DNA from: Thalassotalea eurytherma
GTDB taxonomy: Bacteria > Pseudomonadota > Gammaproteobacteria > Enterobacterales > Alteromonadaceae
Direction: 5' to 3'
NCBI RefSeq assembly: GCF_030161415.1
Contig: NZ_BSSU01000006.1
Location: 1-64,000, forward strand
DNA: 64,000 bases
Shown here one piece after another: positions 32,199 to 40,758 of this stretch. The notes below the pieces were generated by a model, which had not been told where the DNA came from, did not search any database, and saw nothing but the letters and a program-made list of their open reading frames with translations. Position 1 is the first letter of the stretch; each line of letters starts with the position of its first letter. The position numbers and the translations under genes are program-made.

Positions 32199-33033
32199 CA
32201 CGTCTCGTCAGTTAGTTCAGGATATTGAACGGCTGATTAACGAGCCCGTTATTACTTGTCAGGCGATTAGGAGAGGGCACAGTCAACAAGGTTTTCGTTG
32301 TCAAACTAGATATAATCACTATTTCGTAAAAGTCTTTCATAACACTAAGGCTTTGAACACTGAACTTAGCTTTTTATTGAGTGGCATAGATAACGTGCCA
32401 AGCTTAATAGCACATGACAGCAAATTATTTGTTCAAGCGTTTATTGACGCGCCATTACTTTTTGACGTTGAGCAGGACAAAATTAAACGATTAGTCCTGC
32501 TTATTCGAGGGTTAACAACGTTTCATCAAGATGCACAGCAGCATGTTGACGAAAGTCAATTTACGCGATTGCGAATGATCGATGCACTCACATCTTTACA
32601 TGTACCTGATTTGCTAACTAAACAACAATCTTTTAGCTATCACACCGTGCTAGAGCAAGCGCTATTTATTGATAGCTTAGATATGCATTCAATTGTTTGT
32701 CATGGTGATTTTAACGCTAATAATGTGTTCTATAGCGACGGTCGCTTTGTTTTTATTGATTTTGAAGCTGCAAGTTTAGCGCCTGCTGCTTATGATTTAA
32801 TGATGATGTTAAGCATTAATGGCTATTTATCATCTGATATTGAAGAAACAATCCGCCTTTATAATCAATTCATGGTATCTGCTGGCTTTTCTACAATAGA
32901 CCTATGCGCCAAGCAACTAGAAAGCCTTTTCAATATTGCCACCGTGATCAATGGATTGTGGTATCTCAAAAAAGCAAAAGATGAAAACCGTTTCGACGAA
33001 TACGCTACAAGACACTTCAATCAACTGCGTTAA
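32191..33033 (+). CDS. Predicted thiamine kinase (aminoglycoside/choline kinase fold)
   Basis: A phosphotransferase-fold enzyme of about 280 residues with catalytic loop VCHGDFNANNVFY and metal-binding FIDFEAASLAPAAYDLMMM. It resembles the ThiK/APH group. ATG 32191 overlaps the pnuT stop, so coupling is likely; an in-frame TTG lies at 32179. By context it phosphorylates imported thiamine, trapping it and leading to TPP, which then closes the riboswitch. Choline or another amino-alcohol cannot be excluded from sequence alone. Confidence 0.8.
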   Translation: MNSTSRQLVQDIERLINEPVITCQAIRRGHSQQGFRCQTRYNHYFVKVFHNTKALNTELSFLLSGIDNVPSLIAHDSKLFVQAFIDAPLLFDVEQDKIKRLVLLIRGLTTFHQDAQQHVDESQFTRLRMIDALTSLHVPDLLTKQQSFSYHTVLEQALFIDSLDMHSIVCHGDFNANNVFYSDGRFVFIDFEAASLAPAAYDLMMMLSINGYLSSDIEETIRLYNQFMVSAGFSTIDLCAKQLESLFNIATVINGLWYLKKAKDENRFDEYATRHFNQLR

Positions 33034-33159
33034 CCTGTAATAACAACCTATCATTTTATTCAAAAATGCGATAAATAGGCAGTAAGTCACGATTAGTCGT
33101 AATGACGATTTCATATGTCTAGCTCATAATTAACTTGTTGCATAACGTGAGAATTATTT

Positions 33160-34227
33160 GTGAATTGGAAAGCTTTAATTGAAGATAGAAACCGATTTTT
33201 CTGGGTATTACATACCGCTGGATGGTTTGGTTTTGCATTAGTTCATTACCTAGGATCATTACTCCATGATCTTAGAGACATATTTGCCGTTATTATCTTT
33301 TTAAATGCCTATGCAGGATGGATGATTACTATTCCATTACGTTACGTTTATCGTCGTGCATGGAATTTCAGCCCGCTTAAAATAGCGATGGTTGTCGTGA
33401 TAAGTTCCTATATTGTTGGCGTTATTTGGCAGGTGATTAAAAACTTCACCTATTGGACCATTTATAAGCATGGATATGAGCCAGACTTTTGGTTGTACTA
33501 CACCCAAAACAGTGTTTGGTCTTTTTATATTATTCTAAGTTGGAGTGGTTTGTACTTTGGTATCAAATACTACCAGATGCTGCAAAAAGAAAAGCAAAAT
33601 GTCCTTAAAGCCAATACGATTGCTCATCAAGCGCAATTGAAAATGTTGCGTTATCAACTTAACCCGCATTTCTTATTTAATACATTGAACGCTATTTCTA
33701 CCCTGATATTGGTCGAAGAAAACAACAGTGCTAATAAAATGGTAACGAAGTTAAGTGAATTTTTGCGTTACACCTTAGACAAAGATCCCATGAAGAAGGT
33801 GACGCTTTCTAGTGAGATAAAAGTACTGGAATTGTATTTAGATATTGAGAAGGTACGTTTCGAAGAACGCTTAAGGGTTGTTATTGATATTGACGAAGGC
33901 TGTCAGAACGCGCTTGTGCCTAGTATGATTTTTCAACCAATAGCAGAGAATGCGATTAAATATGCTATTGCTACACAGGAAAGCGGTGGTACTATAGCAG
34001 TGACTGTTAGTCAATTTGGTGATGATTTGCTGCTAGAGCTTGCCGATAATGGCCCTGGAGCACAAATCAAAAACGGAAACTTACACCGTGAAAATGGCGT
34101 AGGTTTAGCAAATACCCGAGAGCGCCTCCAAGCCTTATATCAAGACCGGTACTCTTTAGTAGTGGCTAACAACACACCATCAGGTGTTAAGGTTAATATT
34201 AGAATTCCATTCCAAAAAGGTAGTTAA
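33160..34227 (+). CDS. LytS-type sensor histidine kinase
   Basis: A membrane sensor kinase of 355 residues starting at GTG 33160. About four N-terminal transmembrane segments (residues about 15-130) lead to a coiled linker, the His_kinase-domain H box LRYQLNPHFLFNTLNAIST near 163-181, and a HATPase with N box IAENAIKYA and G boxes DNGPGAQ and GVGLANTRERL. It lacks the 5TM-LYT signature as far as I can tell. The response regulator gene follows immediately after the stop codon, so the two form a pair. The signal is unknown. Confidence 0.92.
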   Translation: MNWKALIEDRNRFFWVLHTAGWFGFALVHYLGSLLHDLRDIFAVIIFLNAYAGWMITIPLRYVYRRAWNFSPLKIAMVVVISSYIVGVIWQVIKNFTYWTIYKHGYEPDFWLYYTQNSVWSFYIILSWSGLYFGIKYYQMLQKEKQNVLKANTIAHQAQLKMLRYQLNPHFLFNTLNAISTLILVEENNSANKMVTKLSEFLRYTLDKDPMKKVTLSSEIKVLELYLDIEKVRFEERLRVVIDIDEGCQNALVPSMIFQPIAENAIKYAIATQESGGTIAVTVSQFGDDLLLELADNGPGAQIKNGNLHRENGVGLANTRERLQALYQDRYSLVVANNTPSGVKVNIRIPFQKGS

Positions 34228-35052
34228 ATGGACAGTGTGTTAACAACAATTATTGTTGACGATGAACCCCTCGCACGTAAAGGCCTTCGCGTAAGGCTGA
34301 ACAAACGCTCTGATATTAATATTGTTGCTGAATGCTCTAATGGCCGAGAGGCCATTAATACGATCAAAGAACTTACCCCTGATTTAGTATTTCTAGATAT
34401 TCAAATGCCAGGCATGAGCGGTTTTGAGGTGTTAGAAAGCCTGATTCAACAACAAATTTGCTTGCCTAACATTGTCTTTGTTACTGCCTTTGATCAATAT
34501 GCACTTAAAGCCTTTGAGGTGCATGCGCTCGACTACTTGTTAAAACCTGCCGATGAAGCCCGAATTAAACAAGCAATTGATAAAGTTCAACAAAAAATTC
34601 AATCTGATATCGACAAACAACACAAAGACCAGCTTTTACATTTCGTGAGTGATGTCACAGGCAACAACTATGAACAGCTAATTGAAGGTTTAGAAAAGGA
34701 AGAAATCAATAACATACCGAGTTATTCGGATATATTACCAATCAAAGATGCTGGCGAAGTATCTAGAGTGCCTGTTAAATCGATTATGTGGATAGATGCA
34801 GCAGGCGATTATATGTGTGTTCATACGACAGATACGACGCATATTTTACGGAAAACGATGAAAGAGTTAGAAGAGAGTTTAGATCCTCGTCAATTTATTC
34901 GTTGTCATCGTTCAATTATCGTAAACAAACATTTTATTGCTAAATTTTGCTCTCAAGTAAATGGAGAGTATTACTTGGTGATGAAAAATGACAAAGAACT
35001 AAAAGTCAGTCGAAGTTATAAAGACAAAGTTAAAAAAGCGGTAACTTCGTAG
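34228..35052 (+). CDS. LytTR-family response regulator
   Basis: A 274-residue protein. The receiver domain (about 5-125) has acidic pocket DDE at 11-13, phosphoacceptor Asp in LVFLDIQMPG near 57, conserved T in FVTAFD and K in LLKPAD. The C-terminal LytTR DNA-binding domain (about 165-270) carries IMWIDAAGDYMCVHT and FIRCHRSIIVNKHFI. It partners the adjacent kinase with zero intergenic bases. Its target genes are not evident. Confidence 0.93.
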   Translation: MDSVLTTIIVDDEPLARKGLRVRLNKRSDINIVAECSNGREAINTIKELTPDLVFLDIQMPGMSGFEVLESLIQQQICLPNIVFVTAFDQYALKAFEVHALDYLLKPADEARIKQAIDKVQQKIQSDIDKQHKDQLLHFVSDVTGNNYEQLIEGLEKEEINNIPSYSDILPIKDAGEVSRVPVKSIMWIDAAGDYMCVHTTDTTHILRKTMKELEESLDPRQFIRCHRSIIVNKHFIAKFCSQVNGEYYLVMKNDKELKVSRSYKDKVKKAVTS

Positions 35053-35191
35053 TGTTTATTTAGGCTTTACAGGTTACTTTCCTTTTATTAACAGTTGATT
35101 ATAAAAAGCTAGATTAAAGAGTTTATGCTTTGCATTATGACAATATTTCAGGCATAAATTACCTAGTAGTTAAAATAAGGACTGTGTCAAA

Positions 35192-36838
35192 ATGGAACTC
35201 ACCCATGCCAGTGAATTGGCGATTAGTCATCAACTCAATGTTCTAATTGTTGATGAAAATGAGTTTGTCCATCATCTATTACAATCTTCATTACTCGACT
35301 TAAATATTGAAAGAGTCAGTGTCTGTACCAATGCGTATAAAGCAGTCAAACTTTGTGAGAAGAACTATTTCCATATTGTTATTTGTGCATTCAATGTAAA
35401 AAGTGACAAAGATGGTTTCCATCTGCTAGAAGAGCTTAAAGACAAGGGGTATGTGGATAAGCGTACCGTACTCATCTTTTTAAGTAGTGAAACCAGCGAA
35501 AGCTTGGTTAATTCAATTATTGAATTACAGCCTGACGATTTCTGGTCTAAACCTTTAAGCCAAGGCAAAGTAACAGAGCGGTTACGTTACACGCTAGGCG
35601 TAAAGAAAAAATTGTTTACTATCTTTCTAGCGTTTGACAAAAAGAACTATGCTAAAGCGATATATTTTGCGGACAGGTTGTTACTAGATAGTTCGCTTAA
35701 ACCGTATTTCTTAAATATATTGCGTCTCAAAGGGGAGGCGTACTTAAGGTTAAGGGAATTTGTTGAAGCAGAGACGTTTTATCGTAGTTTGCTTAAATCT
35801 TGCCAACATTCTTGGGTATATACAGGCTTTGTAAATGCATTGCTTAACCAAAATAAGTTAGATGAAATTAAAGATTTATTGTCTACGCTCGTTGAAAAGC
35901 CTGATACACGTTTTGCTACGTATGATTTGTTGGCGCAATACTATATTGATAATAAACGATATGAGCTTGCCTATGAGCAGATAAAACTAGCTTGTGAATT
36001 GTCTCCAAGAAACCTAGAACGTCAAAGAAAGCTGTATGAGTTAGCGCGTTTAAATGGCGACTTTAGCGGTCAGTATAAAGCCAGCAAAAATATGGTTAAG
36101 TTTGCCAAAAACTCCATTCATCAATCACCTGTTTTTGAACTGAATATGATTCGCTCTTGTTTAGATTATGCTAATTCTATGTCTGACGCACAGGCAACAA
36201 GCATATTTTCGGATGTCGAAAAAGCCATTAAAACGATGGAAAATAGTGCTGATACTGATGATAAAATCACTCAGTTATTATGGGTAATAAAAGCAAGACT
36301 TTGCACAGCACAAGGCCAAGAAGAAAAAGCCCTCAACATCGTTGAAAACCATTTTAGCGTTCGTCTTAGTGCTGACGTTGAGGATAACCTTGATAAGGTA
36401 AAAGTTTATCAAGAGTTAGGCCTTAAAGAAGAGATGCAAGATCTCTATGACGTTATTGCTAAACAAAGTGAGCATGATTCATTAAATAACGCCGCAATTA
36501 ATGGCTATATTGAACAACGTGTTGAGCACAAAACACAGCAATTTAGCCCACGTAAACTAAATCAGATGGCCGTTGAGTATTATAAAAAAGCACGATATAT
36601 GTCGTCTGCCAAATGCCTTGAAGAGGCGGTATTATTATCGCCTAAAAACAATAAATTTAGGATCAGTTTATTGAAAGTGCTTATAAAGCTTAAAGAAAAA
36701 GATCAGCATGAAACTAAGCATCTTGAATTGGCAGAAGAAACAATTGAAAAGCTAAGGTATGAGCAATTATCGGAAAATGATAACGAGGTTTACCTGCAGT
36801 TAAAAAACCGTTGGCAAGTAAACTCAATGGAAAATTAG
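35192..36838 (+). CDS. Receiver-TPR protein with a degenerate phosphorylation site
   Basis: A 548-residue cytosolic protein. An N-terminal receiver fold (about 15-135) retains VDENEF, S in FLSSET and K in SKPLSQ, but the usual phosphoacceptor Asp in the CDYN position reads CAFNV, with Ala at 66. The rest is mostly TPR-like helical repeats (KNYAKAIYFADRLLL, RLREFVEAETFYRSLL, YELAYEQIKLACELSP, KARYMSSAKCLEEAVLLSP). It resembles RR-TPR proteins common in Shewanella and Vibrio. It probably acts as a scaffold or partner-binding protein. The GAF kinase gene follows 46 bases later. Confidence 0.8.
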   Translation: MELTHASELAISHQLNVLIVDENEFVHHLLQSSLLDLNIERVSVCTNAYKAVKLCEKNYFHIVICAFNVKSDKDGFHLLEELKDKGYVDKRTVLIFLSSETSESLVNSIIELQPDDFWSKPLSQGKVTERLRYTLGVKKKLFTIFLAFDKKNYAKAIYFADRLLLDSSLKPYFLNILRLKGEAYLRLREFVEAETFYRSLLKSCQHSWVYTGFVNALLNQNKLDEIKDLLSTLVEKPDTRFATYDLLAQYYIDNKRYELAYEQIKLACELSPRNLERQRKLYELARLNGDFSGQYKASKNMVKFAKNSIHQSPVFELNMIRSCLDYANSMSDAQATSIFSDVEKAIKTMENSADTDDKITQLLWVIKARLCTAQGQEEKALNIVENHFSVRLSADVEDNLDKVKVYQELGLKEEMQDLYDVIAKQSEHDSLNNAAINGYIEQRVEHKTQQFSPRKLNQMAVEYYKKARYMSSAKCLEEAVLLSPKNNKFRISLLKVLIKLKEKDQHETKHLELAEETIEKLRYEQLSENDNEVYLQLKNRWQVNSMEN

Positions 36839-36884
36839 CAAAAAATAGCTAACCTAAGTTAATACGGTATGTTGGTAACAATCT

Positions 36885-38267
36885 ATGAAAACATCAGTTG
36901 ATTATTGGAAAAGAGCGCAACAACTTGAGGCAGGGCGAAATGAAGTCCTACGACTTGTTGCGAGAAATGAACCTCTAACCAACATTCTTGATGTGCTTTG
37001 TCAACAAGCGAGTGTTTATAACCCTGATATGTTTTGCTCTATTTTAGAGTACAACGAAGTTGCTAAAAGTTTACATCCAAAAGCCTCTGTTGGCTTACCC
37101 GATTTTTATTGTGAAGCTCTCGAAGGCGTTGTAATTGGGCCAGGTGTTGGCTCGTGTGGTACCGCCGCGTTTATCAAAGAGCTGGTCATCGTTGAAGATA
37201 TCAATACTCACCCTTACTGGAATCAATATAAAGATCTCGCTTTGAGTGCTGGTGTTCAATCTTGTTGGTCACACCCCATTGTAGGCGCTCATGGAAAGCT
37301 TTATGGCACATACGCGATTTACTATGCTGAGCCTAAAAAGCCTAGTGAAGAAGACTTAAAATTTATTGAGTTAAATGCCTATTTAGCGACGATAGTTTAC
37401 GAGAATCACTTTAATCGCATTCAAATACTTGAGCAAAACAAAACATTAAGTCAAACACTTGATGCACGTTCACAGCAGCTTATGCAAGCCAATCAAGAGC
37501 TTAGTCGGTTAATTGAAGAGCAACGTCAGGCTCATCATGTTGAAATTTCGTCTGAAAAATCACAAACAACTAATCGGCTGGTAGCGGGATTTTCCCATGA
37601 AATAAGTACCCCTATAACCAATGCTCAGCTTTCTATTCACTCCATATATGATAAAACTTTATCGCTACGTAATGACTTTACTAGTAACCAAATCACTAAG
37701 CAGCAACTTAATAGCTACTTAACGAGCATTGAGCAGCTCTCGCAAATTTCTACCCAAAGTTTAGATAGGGTCAATGAGTTATTGAGCACTTTTAGGGGAC
37801 TAAACTTTAATGACGCAACCAACGATAACGTGGCATTTAGCTTAGAAGACTTCCTCAATGATGTTATTGATGCAAAGAAACAGGTTTTGGAGGGACACGA
37901 AGTCACCATAGCGTGTGATGGCATCAAGATAACGTCACAAAAAGAAGTGTTATGGCAAATCTTCAACGAGCTTATTGATAATACGATTGTCCATGGTTTT
38001 GGTTCTACAGAAACTGGTCGCATTCATATCAACGCCCATGCGGACGAGAACTTAGTTGTCATCAACCTTCAAGATGATGGTCAAGGAATTGATGAGATAA
38101 CGCGTAAACGATTATTTGAACCATTCTTTACGGATAAGCGTCACTTAAAAAAGTTAGGCTTGGGGCTAAGCTTGGTTCAAAACGCATTAACGACTAACCT
38201 CAATGGCAATATAGCAGTTGAAAACTCCCCCAAAGGCGTGCGATTTAAAATTGAGTTACCTCAATAA
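36885..38267 (+). CDS. GAF-domain sensor histidine kinase
   Basis: A soluble kinase of 460 residues. The GAF domain spans about 15-170 (PKASVGLPDFYCEAL, GPGVGSCGTAAF, QSCWSHPIVG). A coiled coil at about 180-225 leads to the H box VAGFSHEISTPITNAQ. The ATPase domain has N box FNELIDNTIVHGF, G1 DDGQGID, FEPFFTDKR and LGLGLSLVQNAL. The GAF cluster is of the small-molecule sensing type found in MsrC-like proteins. No cognate response regulator is adjacent except the degenerate receiver upstream. Confidence 0.88.
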   Translation: MKTSVDYWKRAQQLEAGRNEVLRLVARNEPLTNILDVLCQQASVYNPDMFCSILEYNEVAKSLHPKASVGLPDFYCEALEGVVIGPGVGSCGTAAFIKELVIVEDINTHPYWNQYKDLALSAGVQSCWSHPIVGAHGKLYGTYAIYYAEPKKPSEEDLKFIELNAYLATIVYENHFNRIQILEQNKTLSQTLDARSQQLMQANQELSRLIEEQRQAHHVEISSEKSQTTNRLVAGFSHEISTPITNAQLSIHSIYDKTLSLRNDFTSNQITKQQLNSYLTSIEQLSQISTQSLDRVNELLSTFRGLNFNDATNDNVAFSLEDFLNDVIDAKKQVLEGHEVTIACDGIKITSQKEVLWQIFNELIDNTIVHGFGSTETGRIHINAHADENLVVINLQDDGQGIDEITRKRLFEPFFTDKRHLKKLGLGLSLVQNALTTNLNGNIAVENSPKGVRFKIELPQ

Positions 38268-38360
38268 GGTGTCTCATTGACTGCTCGTTTTGGTGCACTC
38301 TCGAAATTAAAACCTGTAAAACGTATTCGTTAATCATTGATAATTAAAGATATAACTTTA

Positions 38361-38376
38361 TGGCATGAATATAGCT
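38361..38376 (+). promoter_or_regulatory. Possible sigma-54 promoter of the ANTAR regulator gene
   Basis: TGGCATGAATATAGCT has GG and GC separated by 10 bases, as in the -24/-12 element (consensus TGGCACG-N4-TTGCA). It lies 46 bases before the regulator start. The -12 side is weak. Confidence 0.4.
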
Positions 38377-38422
38377 TATTTAAACTTAGCATAGTGAATT
38401 ATCAGTAGTTTAAAAGGGCATT

Positions 38423-39031
38423 ATGGAAGCAAAAACAATAATTTCACCATTAGCATTTTGTGTCATTTATCAATCAGAAGATCGTGCACAACAGGTTGAA
38501 AAAGCTGTTGTTAACTTAGGCTTTAACAACCTAGGAGCGATGTCACTAAATAGTGTTAATGCCTCTAGCATTCCACAAAGCGTTCAGCTCATCATTTTAG
38601 TTGTCGACCAAGTCGATGATTCTGTATTAACTGTAATCGAACAGCTTTCAACAAGACAAACCTTCGCCGTTACAATCTTTTCTGATAAAAAAACAACGAT
38701 ATCACCAGGCCATCTAGCTGTACGAGGCGTTAATTGTGTTATTGAAGAAGTATTACCAATTGATAGGCTTGGTTCTATTTTATCTAATGCTCATGCAAGA
38801 TTTTTAGTGTTAAACAAACTAAAGAAGGATCTTGATAAAACAAAACAAAAGCTTGGCTCCGTCAAAACAGTTGAACAAGCAAAATTAAGTCTCATGCGAG
38901 CAAACAACATGTCGGAAGATGAAGCCTATCAACTGATCAGAAAAACCGCGATGAATAATAGCCAAACAATTGAAGACGTAGCACGGAATATAATTGCTTT
39001 GGAACAGGTACTTGTTAGTCATGAGAAATAA
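38423..39031 (+). CDS. nasT: ANTAR-domain antiterminator (NasT-like)
   Basis: A 202-residue RNA-binding regulator. Residues about 1-120 form a receiver-like domain without a convincing phosphoacceptor aspartate. A coiled linker precedes the ANTAR domain at about 145-200 (TVEQAKLSLMRANNMSEDEAYQLIRKTAMNNSQTIEDVARNII). In nitrate-assimilating bacteria, NasT binds leader stem-loops to prevent termination and is held inactive by the nitrate sensor NasS. Here the leader and attenuator lie immediately downstream, but NasS is absent from the window. Confidence 0.85.
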   Translation: MEAKTIISPLAFCVIYQSEDRAQQVEKAVVNLGFNNLGAMSLNSVNASSIPQSVQLIILVVDQVDDSVLTVIEQLSTRQTFAVTIFSDKKTTISPGHLAVRGVNCVIEEVLPIDRLGSILSNAHARFLVLNKLKKDLDKTKQKLGSVKTVEQAKLSLMRANNMSEDEAYQLIRKTAMNNSQTIEDVARNIIALEQVLVSHEK

Positions 39032-39147
39032 TAAATTTGAACCAGCTTGGTGCAAACAGAGTAGAATTTGCATCATCTACTGGCAGTTTTGTTAATTAAC
39101 TCCTTTACTATTTAGTTAAGTGCATGTTTTTAAAGGGTTTTAGTCTT

Positions 39148-39163
39148 TGGCACTGAACTTGTA
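39148..39163 (+). promoter_or_regulatory. Sigma-54-type promoter of the nitrate assimilation operon
   Basis: TGGCACTGAACTTGTA matches TGGCACG-N4-TTGCA with one mismatch at the -12 element (GT for GC) and one at the base after TGGCAC. The transcript would begin near 39175, just ahead of the stem-loops at 39193. This fits NtrC control of nitrate assimilation under nitrogen limitation. Confidence 0.55.
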
Positions 39164-39192
39164 ATAACAAAATTAGAAATAGAGTAATCAAT

Positions 39193-39274
39193 CTAGTCCG
39201 GCAATAGCGTCGAATTAGCAGGGGATATCCCCAACATAACAATTAAATAACTAACAGTACTGCAAAGGCGTAGT
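39193..39274 (+). promoter_or_regulatory. Leader RNA with two ANTAR-type stem-loops
   Basis: P1: arms 39193-39202 and 39209-39218 pair over 10 positions with one mismatch and two G-U pairs, enclosing the hexaloop AATAGC. P2: ACTGC (39259-39263) pairs with GTAGT (39270-39274), extended by wobble pairs, enclosing hexaloop AAAGGC, which has A1 and G4 as in known ANTAR targets. P1 has A1 but G at position 5. The linker holds the palindrome GGGGATATCCCC. The attenuator follows 20 bases later. This is the expected target of the NasT-like protein. Confidence 0.65.
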
Positions 39275-39294
39275 GTGAATTAGTTTGGCATCGT

Positions 39295-39339
39295 AGCCCG
39301 TCACTTCAAGTGTTGACTTGTACAGTGGTGGGCTTTTTT
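39295..39339 (+). terminator. Leader attenuator of the nitrate operon
   Basis: A 10-bp outer stem (AGCCCGTCAC with GTGGTGGGCT, two G-U pairs) encloses an inner CAAGT/ACTTG hairpin and is followed by six T. It ends five bases before the GGAG of the nrtA gene. It is a terminator inside a leader, as ANTAR antitermination requires. The rest of 39032-39354 is leader; no gene is seen. Confidence 0.8.
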
Positions 39340-39354
39340 ATTTGGAGAATGACA

Positions 39355-40737
39355 ATGCTTACTAAAAAACTTTCAAAGTTCAATAAGTCTATATGTTCCG
39401 CAGTACTAATTGGTTGTAGTGCAATTACATCTTTGACTGCTCAGGCCCTCGGGTACCCTGAGAAAGAGGAGTTAAAGTTTGGTTTTATTAAACTAACAGA
39501 TATGGCGCCAATTGCTATCGCTTATGAAAAAGGCTTTTTTGAAGACGAAGGCCTATATGTAACGATTGAAGCACAAGCCAACTGGAAAGTTCTACTTGAT
39601 GGTGTCATTGATGGTCGTTTAGATGGCGCCCACATGTTAGCCGGTCAACCTATTGCAGCGAGTATCGGTTACGGTACGTCAGCTGAAATTATTACACCAT
39701 TTTCAATGGACTTGAATGGTAATGGTATTACGGTATCGAACGAAATTTGGAAACAAATGAAGGTCAATATCCCTAAACAAGCTGATGGCAAACCTGTCCA
39801 TCCGATTAAAGCTGATGCACTTAAACCCGTTGTAGAAAAGTATGCCGACCAAGGTAAGCCTTTTAACATGGGTATGGTTTTTCCAGTGTCAACGCATAAC
39901 TATGAATTACGTTACTGGCTAGCCGCTGGTGGTATTCACCCAGGATATTATGCGCCGCACAAAGGTGATACTTCAGGCCAACTTGATGCTGAAGTATTGC
40001 TATCAGTGACGCCACCACCTCAAATGCCTGCGACGTTAGAAGCCGGCACGATCTATGGATATTGTGTAGGTGAACCTTGGAACCAACAAGCAGTATTTAA
40101 AGGTATTGGTGTTCCGGTTGTAATTGACTATGAAATCTGGAAAGACAACCCAGAGAAAGTTTTTGGTATTAGCAAAACATTTGCTGAAAAATACCCTAAT
40201 ACAACCATTCGTTTAACGCGTGCACTCATTCGCGCAGCTAAATGGTTAGATGAAAACAACAATGCTAACCGCCCAGAAGCTGTGAAAATCTTATCTCAAT
40301 CAAATTATGTAGGTGCTGACTACGACGTTATAGCTAACTCAATGACAGGTACCTTTGAATATGAAAAAGGTGACAAGCGCGCGGTTCCTGATTTCAACGT
40401 ATTCTTCCGTTATAACGCGACCTATCCATACTATTCAGATGCAATTTGGTATTTAACGCAAATGCGTCGTTGGGGGCAAATCCATGAAGACAAGCCTGAT
40501 AGTTGGTACAAAGACGTTGCTGAACAAGTATACCGTCCTGACATTTACAAAAAAGCAGCTAAGTCACTTATCGACGACAAGCTAATGACAAAAGAAGATT
40601 TTGTTACTGTATTTGATGAAGATGGCTACCGTAATCCACAAACCCACTTTATTGATGGCATCGTGTACGACGGCACCAAACCAAATGAATACATTAATAA
40701 ATTTTCTATCGGCTTAAAGTCGGGCACGACACTTTAA
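39355..40737 (+). CDS. nrtA: Nitrate ABC transporter substrate-binding protein
   Basis: A periplasmic NrtA/CmpA-family protein of 460 residues. The signal peptide (KKLSKFNKS then a hydrophobic stretch to TAQALG) precedes [49 protein letters not shown] and the GEPWNQQAV region typical of nitrate or bicarbonate binders. ATG 39355 is chosen because GGAG lies seven bases upstream; in-frame starts at 39310 and 39349 are too close to, or inside, the attenuator. First gene of the operon. Confidence 0.93.
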   Translation: MLTKKLSKFNKSICSAVLIGCSAITSLTAQALGYPEKEELKFGFIKLTDMAPIAIAYEKGFFEDEGLYVTIEAQANWKVLLDGVIDGRLDGAHMLAGQPIAASIGYGTSAEIITPFSMDLNGNGITVSNEIWKQMKVNIPKQADGKPVHPIKADALKPVVEKYADQGKPFNMGMVFPVSTHNYELRYWLAAGGIHPGYYAPHKGDTSGQLDAEVLLSVTPPPQMPATLEAGTIYGYCVGEPWNQQAVFKGIGVPVVIDYEIWKDNPEKVFGISKTFAEKYPNTTIRLTRALIRAAKWLDENNNANRPEAVKILSQSNYVGADYDVIANSMTGTFEYEKGDKRAVPDFNVFFRYNATYPYYSDAIWYLTQMRRWGQIHEDKPDSWYKDVAEQVYRPDIYKKAAKSLIDDKLMTKEDFVTVFDEDGYRNPQTHFIDGIVYDGTKPNEYINKFSIGLKSGTTL

Positions 40738-40758
40738 TTGGACTTGGAAGATTAAACG

